64,000 nucleotides of DNA, from assembly GCF_004798665.1 (NCBI RefSeq), contig NZ_CP039292.1:434001-498000 (forward strand). The letters run 5' to 3'. Source of the stretch: Actinomyces procaprae. GTDB taxonomy: Bacteria > Actinomycetota > Actinomycetes > Actinomycetales > Actinomycetaceae. Positions within the stretch are counted from its first letter, which is position 1, and every line of letters begins with the position of its first letter. The position numbers were made by a program, and so were the translations under genes. Below, piece after piece: positions 8,311 to 16,974 of this stretch. The notes under the pieces were generated by a model. The model had not been told where the DNA came from and did no database searches. It saw nothing but the letters and a program-made list of their open reading frames with translations.

Positions 8311-9581
8311 CCGGCGCACAGATACTGGCCGGCCTGCTGGTGGCGCTCGCCGCAGCCGTGATCCTCCTGCCGGCCCGCCGCGAGCCTCCCGCCGCCCTCG
8401 GCGCCCACCACGCCGGCCACCTGGCCCGCCCCTCCCACACCCGGACGGATGACGTCGACCTGGGCCTGGTGCTCACGGAGGTCGCCGCCCTCCTGCGCGC
8501 CGGCGCCACCCCGCAGCGCGCCTGGGCGCGCACGCTGGAACGCGCAGGCATACACGAGGGAACCCAGCCCGACGACGACGGCGTGCCGCCCGCTCTCCTC
8601 GCGCTGGCCCGGGAACCTCCCCACGGCTGGCTGCCCCACCGATGGGATGGCCAGTGGCACTGGCGGCCGCCGCTGCCGGGGCGCCGCGCCCGCCGTAACG
8701 CCCGCCGTCGGCTGACCGCCGCAGCCGTGCCCGGCGCCGTCGCCGCCTGCCGCCTGACCACGGCGCTGGGCGCCCCGCTCGCCGGCGTGCTGGAGGCGGT
8801 CGCCGGGGGAGTGGCGGAGTCCGGGCACGCCGATGACTCCCGCCGCACCGCCCTGTCCGGGCCCCGCTCAACCGCGCGACTGCTCGCCCTCCTGCCACCG
8901 GTGGGGCTGCTGCTGGGCTCCGCCGTCGGGGCGCACCCCGGGCAGATGCTGCTCGACGGCGGATTGGGCAGCGCCCTGGGGCTCGTCGGCCTGGTACTCA
9001 TGGCGGTGGGCCACTGGCTGACCACGCGCCTTGTGGCGGCGGCCGCCGCCGACAACGACGAAGTCGACGAGGCGCTGGTACTCGACCTGGCCGGGGCGGC
9101 GCTCGCGGCCGGGGCGTCAGTACCCGGGACACTTCGGGCGCTGGGGACGGCGCTGGATGACGAGGAGCTGAACGTCGTCGGGCGGGCACTACTGCTCGGA
9201 GCCGGCTGGGAGGAGGCCTGGCGCACCGGGCGCGGCGAGGACGATGCCCATGGCGGTGCCCGCAGTGGTACTGGACGGAAGGGCGCCGGACGGGTCGACG
9301 TGCTCCCGAGGCGGTGGCGGAGCCGGGAAACGAACCGGAGGCACTCCCGCCTGGAGTCCTGCCTGCGCCCGGGATGGGAGGACGGCGCGTCACCCGCACC
9401 CCTGCTCGCCGGCACCGCCGCCTCACTGCGGGCAGGACGCCAGGCGGCCGATGCGGAGGCCGCCGAACGCCTGGCCGTCCGGCTGGTCCTGCCACTGGGA
9501 ACCTGCTTCCTGCCCGCATTCATCATCCTGGGCATCGTCCCGGTGGTGATGAGCGTCGGCATGGACATGCTCGGCGGGTGA
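8307..9581 (+). CDS. TadB-TadC fusion, T2SSF-like inner-membrane protein
   Basis: A 424-residue membrane protein starts at the ATG 8307, overlapping tadA by four bases. It has an N-terminal membrane helix and a TadB-like part (DVDLGLVLTEVAALLRAGAT, later ALSGPRSTARLLALLPPVG and two more helices to about residue 240). The second part is TadC-like, starting EVDEALVLDLAGAALAAGAS and ending in LRAGRQAADAEAAERLAVRL plus a terminal hydrophobic pair of helices. In most actinobacteria these are two separate proteins of 250-300 residues; here each half is shortened and they share one frame. It should form the membrane platform for TadA. The next gene starts 56 bp downstream and is unrelated. Confidence 0.75.
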   Translation: MTGAQILAGLLVALAAAVILLPARREPPAALGAHHAGHLARPSHTRTDDVDLGLVLTEVAALLRAGATPQRAWARTLERAGIHEGTQPDDDGVPPALLALAREPPHGWLPHRWDGQWHWRPPLPGRRARRNARRRLTAAAVPGAVAACRLTTALGAPLAGVLEAVAGGVAESGHADDSRRTALSGPRSTARLLALLPPVGLLLGSAVGAHPGQMLLDGGLGSALGLVGLVLMAVGHWLTTRLVAAAAADNDEVDEALVLDLAGAALAAGASVPGTLRALGTALDDEELNVVGRALLLGAGWEEAWRTGRGEDDAHGGARSGTGRKGAGRVDVLPRRWRSRETNRRHSRLESCLRPGWEDGASPAPLLAGTAASLRAGRQAADAEAAERLAVRLVLPLGTCFLPAFIILGIVPVVMSVGMDMLGG

Positions 9582-9637
9582 CCCGCGGACAGCCGGAGGC
9601 GGACGCCGGGACGAGGCACGGCGGTACGGTCGCCTCC

Positions 9638-11332
9638 ATGACCGACGCCGCAACAGACCTGCCCGCCGCAGGCACTCCCGTGCCGCAGGAGCCCTCCCCC
9701 ATCCCGCCCCCCGTGGCCACGGCGGCGCAGGCGGCCGCCCTGCGTGCCGACCTGGTCGACTCCGGCTGGGGCGTCGACGCCGTCGCCCGCCTGCTCGGCC
9801 CCGCCGCCGACGCCGCCCTGCGCCGAGAACAGCGCTATCCCGCCCTGCGACGCGTGCAAAAGGTACTCGGAACGCACCGCGCCGACACCCGGGAGGGAAA
9901 CGGTGCGGACCCCGTCGCCGTGCTCACCGCCCTGTTCATGCTCGGGGAAACCGTGTACGCGGCGGAGCTGGACGCCGCCCTGCCCCGCACCCGGACCGCC
10001 GGGGCCAAGGCCATGGGACTCGTCGTCGTCGCTCGGGATGGTGCGTGGTCCGCAGGGGCGTCGGCTGCGGGCGCCGGAGAGGCCGCACCGGGGGAGCGAG
10101 TGCAGGCCGCCGTCGACCTGCGCCCCCACGAGGCGCGCGACGACGTCGGCGAAGTGCGCTGGTGGGTGGCCTCCGACCTGGGGGAGCTGGTGTCTCAGGG
10201 GCAGCTCGCCCCCGACCACGTCCTGGGCATCGGAGGAGCCGGCCTCACCCTGGCCTCCCTCACCCCGCGCACACCCGTGAGCGCCGCCCTGGACCTCGGC
10301 TGCGGCTGCGGCATCCAGACCCTGTACCTGCTGCGGCACGCCGAGCACGTCGTTGCCACCGACATCTCCGCGCGGGCACTGGCCTTCACCGCCTTCAATG
10401 CCGCCCTGGCGGGCATTGATCCCGGGCGGCTGGAGCTGCGGCGCGGCTCCTTCCTCGAACCGGTGGCAGGGCGGGGCTTCGACCTGATCGCCACTAACCC
10501 GCCCTTCGTCATCACCCCGCCCGCAGTGCGTGAGGCGGGGCTGCCACTGATGGAGTACCGCGACGCCGGCGGCCCCGTACTGCCCGTGCTTCTGCCGGCC
10601 CTCGGAACGCACCTGAATCCAGGTGGCGTCGTCGTGATGCTCGGTAACTGGGAGCACCAGGGCGGGCAGGACTGGCGCGAGCGCGTGCGCGGCTGGCTGC
10701 AGGACGGCGTCGACGCCTGGGTTGTTCAGCGGGAAGTACAGGACCCGGTCGAGTACGCCACCATGTGGCTGCGCGACGGCGGCACCACCCCCGAGCGCGA
10801 CCGCGTCGGCTTCGAGGCCGCCCTGGGGGCATGGATCGACGACTTCGCCGCCCGGAGGGTGGAGGCCGTCGGCTTCGGCTACGTGGTGCTGCACCGGCCG
10901 GATGAGGCAGACGCCGGGGGCCGTGCGCCCTGGCGGGTGCTGGAGGAGGTCGGCACCCAGCCGACGGGACCGCTCGGACCACATGTGGCGGCGTCGGTGG
11001 CATCGCGCAGCCGCTTGGCCGGCATGAGCGACGCCGAGGTGGCGGCGCTGCGCCCCGTCGTCGCGCCCGACGTCACCGAGGAGCGCCACCTGCGCCCCGG
11101 GGACAGCGAGCCCAGCCTCATCCTGCTGCGGCAGGGCGGCGGATTCGCCCGCACGGTGCAGGCGGACACGGCGCTGGCCGCGCTGGTGGAGGTGGCCGAC
11201 GGCGAGCTCAGCGTGGGGCAGATCGCCACCGCCGTGGCGGCGCTGACCGACGCCGACGCCGCGGAGACGACTGCCCGCATGGTCACCGGTGCCCGCAGCC
11301 TGCTGGCCGACGGGCTGCTGCTGTGGGGGTAG
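9638..11332 (+). CDS. N-methyltransferase of the HemK/RsmC type
   Basis: A 564-residue protein is predicted from the ATG 9638; the frame is open far upstream but that part overlaps the TadBC gene. The N-terminal 200 residues are helical and match the accessory domain found before this methyltransferase in actinobacteria. SAM-binding motif I is LDLGCGCGIQT near residue 220, and the catalytic motif TNPPFV follows about 70 residues later, typical of enzymes methylating a nitrogen on Gln, adenine or guanine. A C-terminal domain of about 130 residues ends the protein. The substrate is unknown: release factor, ribosomal protein and rRNA are all possible. It probably has no functional link to the Tad genes upstream. 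Confidence 0.75.
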   Translation: MTDAATDLPAAGTPVPQEPSPIPPPVATAAQAAALRADLVDSGWGVDAVARLLGPAADAALRREQRYPALRRVQKVLGTHRADTREGNGADPVAVLTALFMLGETVYAAELDAALPRTRTAGAKAMGLVVVARDGAWSAGASAAGAGEAAPGERVQAAVDLRPHEARDDVGEVRWWVASDLGELVSQGQLAPDHVLGIGGAGLTLASLTPRTPVSAALDLGCGCGIQTLYLLRHAEHVVATDISARALAFTAFNAALAGIDPGRLELRRGSFLEPVAGRGFDLIATNPPFVITPPAVREAGLPLMEYRDAGGPVLPVLLPALGTHLNPGGVVVMLGNWEHQGGQDWRERVRGWLQDGVDAWVVQREVQDPVEYATMWLRDGGTTPERDRVGFEAALGAWIDDFAARRVEAVGFGYVVLHRPDEADAGGRAPWRVLEEVGTQPTGPLGPHVAASVASRSRLAGMSDAEVAALRPVVAPDVTEERHLRPGDSEPSLILLRQGGGFARTVQADTALAALVEVADGELSVGQIATAVAALTDADAAETTARMVTGARSLLADGLLLWG

Positions 11333-11376
11333 GGCGATCCCAGCTGAGGCGTCGAGCCTCTTTCGCGGGCACCTGT

Positions 11377-11553
11377 GATGAGTCTCGCCGACGCGGTTCC
11401 ACCATTAACATCGCCCGCGGGTCGCGAACTGTCGCACGGCTGGTTCCGGCTGCTGACGGTGAACGCGAGCTCGGGTTCGGCGGTTACCGGCTCCCCGACA
11501 GTTTCTTCGACGAGCTACCCGAGGCCGAACTCAGGGCCTGGGAGGGACAGTAA
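11377..11553 (+). pseudogene. Remnant of a Phd/VapB-type antitoxin
   Basis: The frame ending at the TAA 11551-11553 reads RGSTINIARGSRTVARLVPA followed by a Leu-Pro-Asp-Ser-Phe-Phe-Asp-Glu stretch and LRAWEG. This matches the C-terminal part of Phd/YefM-type antitoxins, where the residues before RLVP come from the DNA-binding half. About 40 N-terminal residues, including the start codon and the usual Leu-Ser-x-Leu segment, are missing or scrambled, so this is a truncated copy. Confidence 0.6.
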
Positions 11554-11900
11554 GCGGCTACCTGCTCATACTCGTGCTCTCATGTGCGCGATCAACGAGC
11601 CGGTTCGTCTGGTTCCGGACGTTGCCCAGGTGCTGAGAGTGCGGGAGGGTCGCCTTCTGGTGTCGGCGGCGAGCGCCTGGGAACTGTTCACTAAGCACCG
11701 CATAGGCAAGCTGCCCAGCGCGGGCCCCTGGCTCAACGCGCTTGACGGGCACACGTGCGGCTTGGCGCGGAGGTACTGCCGATCAGCTGGCAGCACGCCC
11801 GTCTGAGTGGACAGTTGGACTGGGCGCACCGCTACCCCTTCGACCGGATGCTCGCCGCGTAGGCCATCACCGAGGCGCTGACCGTGATCGGCATTCTCCG
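11551..11900 (+). pseudogene. Decayed VapC-type PIN-domain toxin
   Basis: Reading across three lesions restores a PIN toxin. It begins SGYLL(D)T-ALM-AINEP, continues VSAASAWELFTKHRIGKLP, and after a frame change gives EVLPISWQHARLSGQLDW and HRYPFDRMLAA. The lesions are a missing base after 11567 that removes the first catalytic Asp codon, a frameshift near 11755, and an in-frame TAG at 11860-11862 where a Gln codon is expected. It sits directly after the antitoxin remnant, in the usual order for such pairs. No functional toxin can be made. Confidence 0.72.
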
Positions 11901-11968
11901 GGCTTCCCGGTCTCAAAGCCCTCTGGTGAGGGGGCTGGCTAGCGTGTCCAACGCTGCTGAGCAGGTTG

Positions 11969-12200
11969 TCAAGTCCCAGGTTTCGTAGAGGCTGTTGTAT
12001 CTGGTTCCGGCGGTTGCCGGCTGGGGTTGGCTGGTGGTGGTCTGCTAGCCGACGCCCATGGCCCCGGACTCGGCGGTGGCGAACATGGGCGTCTTTGATG
12101 CCCTCCCAGGGCCATGCTCGTCGAGGTAGTGGCGGCCAACGGTTCAGCTCGGCCTTGTACAGGGAGTTGAGCGTCTCGGCCGGCGCAAAGCCAAAAGTCG
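11969..12200 (-). pseudogene. IS3-family-like transposase remnant
   Basis: On the minus strand the translation contains AETLNSLYKAELNRW followed by PWEGIKD. In a shifted frame it continues MFATAESGAMGVG and ends near TRYNSLYETWDLT. The order and wording fit the C-terminal end of IS3-group transposases, where the family reads close to ETFNSLYKAEL and then a W-x-N-x-x-R-L-H segment. Frame changes and an in-frame stop show it is dead. No terminal inverted repeats could be assigned. Confidence 0.5.
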
Positions 12201-12553
12201 GTTGCCCTTCGAGCCCAGGGCTTCTGTAGGCTGGATAGAGTGCTGGTATCTCCGGCTGTGACCGCACCCACATACCAGAGACGGAAGTAGCCTCTTGGGG
12301 GCTGTCGCCCCTCGAGGGGGAGGGGGTGCGACGCTTGCCGTAGCGTGATCCGATCGCAGCGCAAATGAGTGGACATGTTGACCGTCTAGACATAATTCCT
12401 AGACCATTCGCTTTATGGCAATGCGATTGTTATTGACTCGCTAGAGCCCTGTCAATCGATGTGCAGTAACGTTCTTAGGAGTCATCAGTAGGTGGGGGTC
12501 GGCGCGCGCGGCTCGGCCAGGCCCCATCTTCTTCGTCGAACGGAGCCCCTCCC

Positions 12554-15500
12554 ATGCCTCTGTCACACGTGTTCCACAGGACGCGGGCTGTCGCACACCG
12601 CCTCGTGGCGGCAGCGGTGGTCGGTGTTTTTGCGCTCGCGACTCTGCTCACTGCTCCCCCTCTGCTGGTGGCGCCCGAGGCGGAGGCTGCCGGGGTCACG
12701 CTCACCGTTGGTCTGGGCGAGACTACCGCGCAGATCTCCAATGTGAAGGTGTATGACACCGACGCGACAGTCAACCACCAGGGGCAGACCCTGACGCAGG
12801 AGGAGTACGCGCGGCGCATCGCCTGCCTGCACTACGGGCCCCAGGACAACAACTACAACACCGGTGTGGTTGCCGGTTCCTCCGGGCAATGGGCGGGCTT
12901 CTCCTACGGGTTCGACGAGGGCTACTGTCCGAATGCTTTCAACAACACCAGGCAGTCGGCCATGAGCTTCAAGCCCACGTCGGTCACGGCGGCGGACGTC
13001 GGTGACGTGTTTCTTGTGGGAACGCTGCGCCACGACAATGTCAACATCGACCCTGTGGACACAACCACCAAGTCCTATTACGGCAGTCTGCAGATCACCA
13101 CTGCGGGTGAGGAGATTCAGACCAACTTCCCCTTCCGCGAGTGGGATACGCCGAACTACTGTGCGACCATGTTGGGCCCGGATGGCAATGCCATTGTCGG
13201 TGCAGACGGGCCGTCCGAGTATGCTTGGAACAGCAGTGGTACCGCCGTCGGGCGCATAGGAACCTCCGCCGGCGACGGCAGCACGTACAACTACGCCTGG
13301 TACTACGGCAGGTTGCAGCGGTTCGACTCGACCCTGAGGGTGGCCTCGGGGCCGAATGGAATTACCTGTGCGCATGACGTCCTGGAGATCGCCTCCGACC
13401 GCTCCGACACCTCCTGGACCGACCCGAGCACCGGCATCTCCTACAAGCTGCGCCTGTGGGGCTTTGTCAACAATGGGGAAAACGGGACCTGCACGGTCAC
13501 TCCCGAGATGGCCACCGCCGATCTGGAGAGCACCTTCATCACTCCTGAGGGCAGGACCAGCTACGGCTGCCTCTACGGCTCGCTGGAGCAGGTCCGTCCG
13601 GTGACCTTCACCAAGGTGGTCGAGACCGATGATTCCCTCCAGGCCACCACACCGATCCCCACCTTCAGCTACTCCAACGTCTCCGCCGAGGGCAGCTACG
13701 GGGCCGAGAAGTGGGGCACCCCCGCTTCGCTGACCCCCACCGGCTGGGGCAGTGCCGGCGCCGTCTCCGACCCCACCACCTATGAACTGCTGGCCCCCAA
13801 TGACGCTGCGGTCGTACAGGAGAATGCGCTGACTCCGGCGCTGACGGACACCACCTCCGGATGGACCCTCGGCGGTGTCACCTGCACCTACAAGAGCGGC
13901 GGCCAGGAGCATCCGCTGATGCGCCGCGACGGCCAACGGATGGACACCTCCGACTCGGTCGACCTGGACAACCGCACCATCCGCCTGGACCAGGCCGAGC
14001 TGGCCACCTCCTACGAGGAGGCCGCAATCAACTGCACCTGGCACAACCAGTACGTGGCCCACTCCAGGCTGACCCTGGTCAACACCGTCGGCGAGGGCGA
14101 CGCCCAGGCCACCGACTGGACCCTGACCGCCACGCCGGTCTCCGGACTGTCGGGCCAGAACACCCTCAGCGGCGTCACGGGCGACCCGGCCGTTACCGCG
14201 GTCACGACCGGGTCGGGCGCCTATGAGCTGTCCACCTCCGAGGTGGACGGATACGCCGTCGACTCCTGGTCCTGTGTGCACACCGGTACGTCCACCGCGG
14301 TGACCATGAACAGCGACACCCAGGTGGTGCTGCCCGCCGACGCCGACGTCACCTGCACCGCCACGCAGAAACTCGCCAATAAGACGATCTCCTTCGCTAA
14401 GGCGCTGGCCGGCGCCACCGACGGCACCGACCTCGACTCCTACCAGCTGAGCTACACCTGCACGAAGGAGGGCAAGCCCGACGTCACCGGCACGGCCACC
14501 GTCAACAGCGACGGGACTGTTGTTGCCGGGCCGTCCGTCCCTGTGGGCGCCTCCTGCACCGTCACGGAGCAGGCCCCGCAGGCCGCGGACCTGAGCTCGT
14601 CCGACTCCGGCTCCTTCAGCTGGGGAAGCCCCGCGGACTATGCGGTCACCGTGGGCGAGACCCCGGTGAGCACGACGCCCAGCGGCGACGGGATCTCCTT
14701 CACCGTGCCCGCGGGCCAGGGTGACCTGGTGGTCACCGTCACCAACCAGATTCTCCCCCACGCCGGTGTCACCAAGACCTTCGACTCCGTGACCGCGGCC
14801 GACGCCCTGGACGGTCACGCCACCTTCGACCAGACCTACACCGTCACGGTCACCAACCCCTCCCGCATCCTCCCGCTGCGTTACTCACTGGAAGATGTGG
14901 TCACCGTGCCCGCGAGCACCACCGTCAACTCCATCACGGTCAGTGGTGGCCCGCTTGCGAGCCCACAGCTACTCCCCGAGGGGCAGACCACCTACACGGC
15001 CGACGACGTGACCCTGGATGCGGGGGCACGACACGTATACACGGTGACCGTCAACGTCACCGCGCCTGATGCCGGTCTCGGCGGCCCCGACGGCGCCTGC
15101 ACGGCGCAGGATGCTACCGATGGCAAAGCGGTGCACAATGCCGTGCAAGTCACTTCTCGCGGCGTCGCCAAGGTCGCTGAGGCTTGCGGCACGGTGCCCG
15201 CGAACCCGCGCTTCTCGGTGAGTAAGCAGGCCGGTGAGGTGGTTCGCAACAGTGCCGACGGCACCTTCACCGCCGGTTATACCGTGACGGTCACCAACAC
15301 CTCCCATGCCGCCTCTACGATCATCAGCGACGTCACCGACGTCCCGGATCTGCCCGCGGGCGCGCGCATCAGCGGCGTCGAAGTGCTGGAGAACGGTGCC
15401 GAGGCCTCCGGCGTGACCATCCCGGCGATCGTCGACGGCGCCCTGAACGGCCCGGTGGTCCTGGCAGCCGCCGGAACCGGCCCCGAACTTGCCGCTGCGC

Positions 15501-16657
15501 CCGAGGGATCCGACGTTGGCGGTACGCGCAGTTTCACAGTCCGCATCACCTTCACGGTGGACCCCACGGTCTCCGGGTACGACGCCGCCGAATACCAGTG
15601 CGGCGGTACCCGGGCCGACGGCCACCCGTCAGGACTGGTCAACACAGTGGCCATGGACGGCGACACCTCCGGCGAGGACGACAACACGGCCTGCATTTCC
15701 ACTCAGTCCGTACTGAAGTTCTCCAAGACGGTTGCCGCGCAGCCCGGAAGCGGCTCCTCCTTCGACGTCGCCTACGACATCAGCGTCGTCAACGAGGGCG
15801 CGCTGCCCGGTTCGACCGGCACCGTCACGGACCAGCCCGCATTCGCCCCCGGCCTGAACATCACCGGTGCGACGGTTTCCCGCGACGGCGGCGCCGCGCA
15901 GGCGATCACAGCGGACGGATCGGGTGCTTACGTCCTCGCCGACGGTGAGACCATCGGTTCCGGGCAGACGATGACCTGGAGGCTCACCCTGTCAGTTGCG
16001 ATCGATCCCGCGGCAGCCGGATATGACGAAGCGCTGCTTGCGTGCTCCACGGGTGCCGATGGCCTGCTGGACAGTGGACACGGCTTGTACAACGCAGCCA
16101 TCCCACCGAGCGATGTGGATCAGGCAACCGAACCCGACCACAATGTCGCGTGTGCCAGCGTCTCGCCCGATGCCGGCAAGCGCACGCTATCGGTGGTCAA
16201 GACCGGCAGTCAGGGCAACCTGGACGGCGCCGCCTTCAGCATCTACCCGGTCGACCCCTCAACCTCCGGGGCGACCGCAATTGCTGACGGCGTGGTCCCC
16301 TCGGGTGAGACCGGCGTGTTCACCACCGCACTGCTCCCGATCAACCACGAGTACTGGCTGCTGGAGACCCGGGCCCCGGCCGGACACCAACTGCTGGCCA
16401 ACCCGGTCCACATCCGGATCACCGATACCGGTATTACCGTGCTGAACGATTCCGAACTGGGCGTATCCACTGCGGTCGTTTCACAGTCGGCGGGTACCGG
16501 GGCGGATGACGTGCTCACCATTCGGGATCTCGAGGCTGCGAGGCTGCCCAATGCTGGTGGCAACGGGTTGATGCCGAATGTGGTTGCCGCAATCGCACTG
16601 CTCGCGGCCGCAGCGGGAATCGCATGGCGAAAGCATTACGGCATGCGACTCGCATAG
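12554..16657 (+). CDS. Giant cell-wall-anchored adhesin (FimQ-like), LPNAG sorting signal
   Basis: A 1367-residue surface protein. The signal peptide covers about residues 1-45 (hydrophobic VVGVFALATLLTAPPLLV, cleavage near EAEA-A). A 450-residue N-terminal adhesin domain contains YKLRLWGFVNNGENGTC and YGCLYGSLEQVR. Then come one or two immunoglobulin-like modules, including one with Lys, two Cys, Glu and Asn in the pattern seen in the next gene. Two DUF11-like domains and a SpaA/CnaB-like domain with the E-box segment YWLLETRAPAGHQL follow. The C terminus has LPNAG, a hydrophobic helix and a short basic tail. N and C parts align with the 2787-residue protein downstream, so the genes arose by duplication. 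A strong hairpin follows at 16698-16733, so it may be transcribed separately from the rest of the operon. It likely binds a host or bacterial ligand, possibly as a pilus tip. Confidence 0.82.
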   Translation: MPLSHVFHRTRAVAHRLVAAAVVGVFALATLLTAPPLLVAPEAEAAGVTLTVGLGETTAQISNVKVYDTDATVNHQGQTLTQEEYARRIACLHYGPQDNNYNTGVVAGSSGQWAGFSYGFDEGYCPNAFNNTRQSAMSFKPTSVTAADVGDVFLVGTLRHDNVNIDPVDTTTKSYYGSLQITTAGEEIQTNFPFREWDTPNYCATMLGPDGNAIVGADGPSEYAWNSSGTAVGRIGTSAGDGSTYNYAWYYGRLQRFDSTLRVASGPNGITCAHDVLEIASDRSDTSWTDPSTGISYKLRLWGFVNNGENGTCTVTPEMATADLESTFITPEGRTSYGCLYGSLEQVRPVTFTKVVETDDSLQATTPIPTFSYSNVSAEGSYGAEKWGTPASLTPTGWGSAGAVSDPTTYELLAPNDAAVVQENALTPALTDTTSGWTLGGVTCTYKSGGQEHPLMRRDGQRMDTSDSVDLDNRTIRLDQAELATSYEEAAINCTWHNQYVAHSRLTLVNTVGEGDAQATDWTLTATPVSGLSGQNTLSGVTGDPAVTAVTTGSGAYELSTSEVDGYAVDSWSCVHTGTSTAVTMNSDTQVVLPADADVTCTATQKLANKTISFAKALAGATDGTDLDSYQLSYTCTKEGKPDVTGTATVNSDGTVVAGPSVPVGASCTVTEQAPQAADLSSSDSGSFSWGSPADYAVTVGETPVSTTPSGDGISFTVPAGQGDLVVTVTNQILPHAGVTKTFDSVTAADALDGHATFDQTYTVTVTNPSRILPLRYSLEDVVTVPASTTVNSITVSGGPLASPQLLPEGQTTYTADDVTLDAGARHVYTVTVNVTAPDAGLGGPDGACTAQDATDGKAVHNAVQVTSRGVAKVAEACGTVPANPRFSVSKQAGEVVRNSADGTFTAGYTVTVTNTSHAASTIISDVTDVPDLPAGARISGVEVLENGAEASGVTIPAIVDGALNGPVVLAAAGTGPELAAAPEGSDVGGTRSFTVRITFTVDPTVSGYDAAEYQCGGTRADGHPSGLVNTVAMDGDTSGEDDNTACISTQSVLKFSKTVAAQPGSGSSFDVAYDISVVNEGALPGSTGTVTDQPAFAPGLNITGATVSRDGGAAQAITADGSGAYVLADGETIGSGQTMTWRLTLSVAIDPAAAGYDEALLACSTGADGLLDSGHGLYNAAIPPSDVDQATEPDHNVACASVSPDAGKRTLSVVKTGSQGNLDGAAFSIYPVDPSTSGATAIADGVVPSGETGVFTTALLPINHEYWLLETRAPAGHQLLANPVHIRITDTGITVLNDSELGVSTAVVSQSAGTGADDVLTIRDLEAARLPNAGGNGLMPNVVAAIALLAAAAGIAWRKHYGMRLA

Positions 16658-16697
16658 AAATCGTGTCGACCGTGCGCCGCATAGGGCGGTCACGAGT

Positions 16698-16733
16698 GGC
16701 GGGGCGGGCATGCGAAGCGGTGCACGCCCCGCC
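16698..16733 (+). terminator. Hairpin terminator between the two giant adhesin genes
   Basis: A perfect 9-bp stem (GGCGGGGCG with CGCCCCGCC) encloses 18 nt that can pair further (GCAT with GTGC). It lies 41 bp after the stop codon at 16657. No T-run follows. Confidence 0.65.
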
Positions 16734-16974
16734 GTCGCGATACCGGGGCAACGCACTCGGGTCTTGATGTTGCCGGCGCTGAAATGGCTGCAAAGCGTGA
16801 CGGAACTGATGTGTTTATAGTGTGGTGGCATGAATAGTGCTGAAATGTTGCATGTTAGACGGTCAATCGTGCGTCATGATCGGTATCCTTGAGGTGTCGC
16901 GGGTGCACGCCTTGAGGGTGTGAGGCGCGCAGTCGATATCGCCGCAGAGTCAGTTCGATCGGGAGAGGACGCCG
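16734..16974 (+). promoter_or_regulatory. Upstream region of the second giant adhesin
   Basis: After the hairpin, about 240 bases are clearly more A/T-rich than their surroundings. They include TATAGT at about 16818 as a possible -10 box, without a good -35 partner. The ribosome-binding site GGGAGAGGA lies 6-7 bases before the ATG at 16975. A separate promoter here is likely but not pinned to a base. Confidence 0.4.

Larger units (their letters stand above)
11333..12553. other. Degraded region: toxin-antitoxin and transposase fossils, then upstream region of the fimbrial island
   Basis: About 1.2 kb without an intact gene. It holds remnants of a VapB/Phd-type antitoxin and a PIN toxin (11377-11900), a minus-strand IS3-like transposase remnant (about 11969-12200), a short GGGGGC/GCCCCT hairpin near 12298-12315, and an A/T-rich segment at 12385-12480 that is the likely promoter region for the first giant adhesin. 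It marks the left border of the fimbrial island. Confidence 0.7.

Noticed and set aside
9582..9637. Small Flp pilin gene after the TadBC fusion
   Set aside because: Only 56 bases are available and they contain no start plus hydrophobic segment.
8054..11089. 1011-codon minus-strand open frame across the Tad and methyltransferase genes
   Set aside because: Arg/Ala/Pro/Ser-rich nonsense translation antisense to three well-supported genes; typical stop-poor frame in high-GC DNA.
12700..13700. Internal thioester adhesin domain in the giant adhesin N terminus
   Set aside because: Cys residues are present (for example YGCLYGSLEQ) but I could not match the Cys and Gln placement of known thioester domains with confidence.
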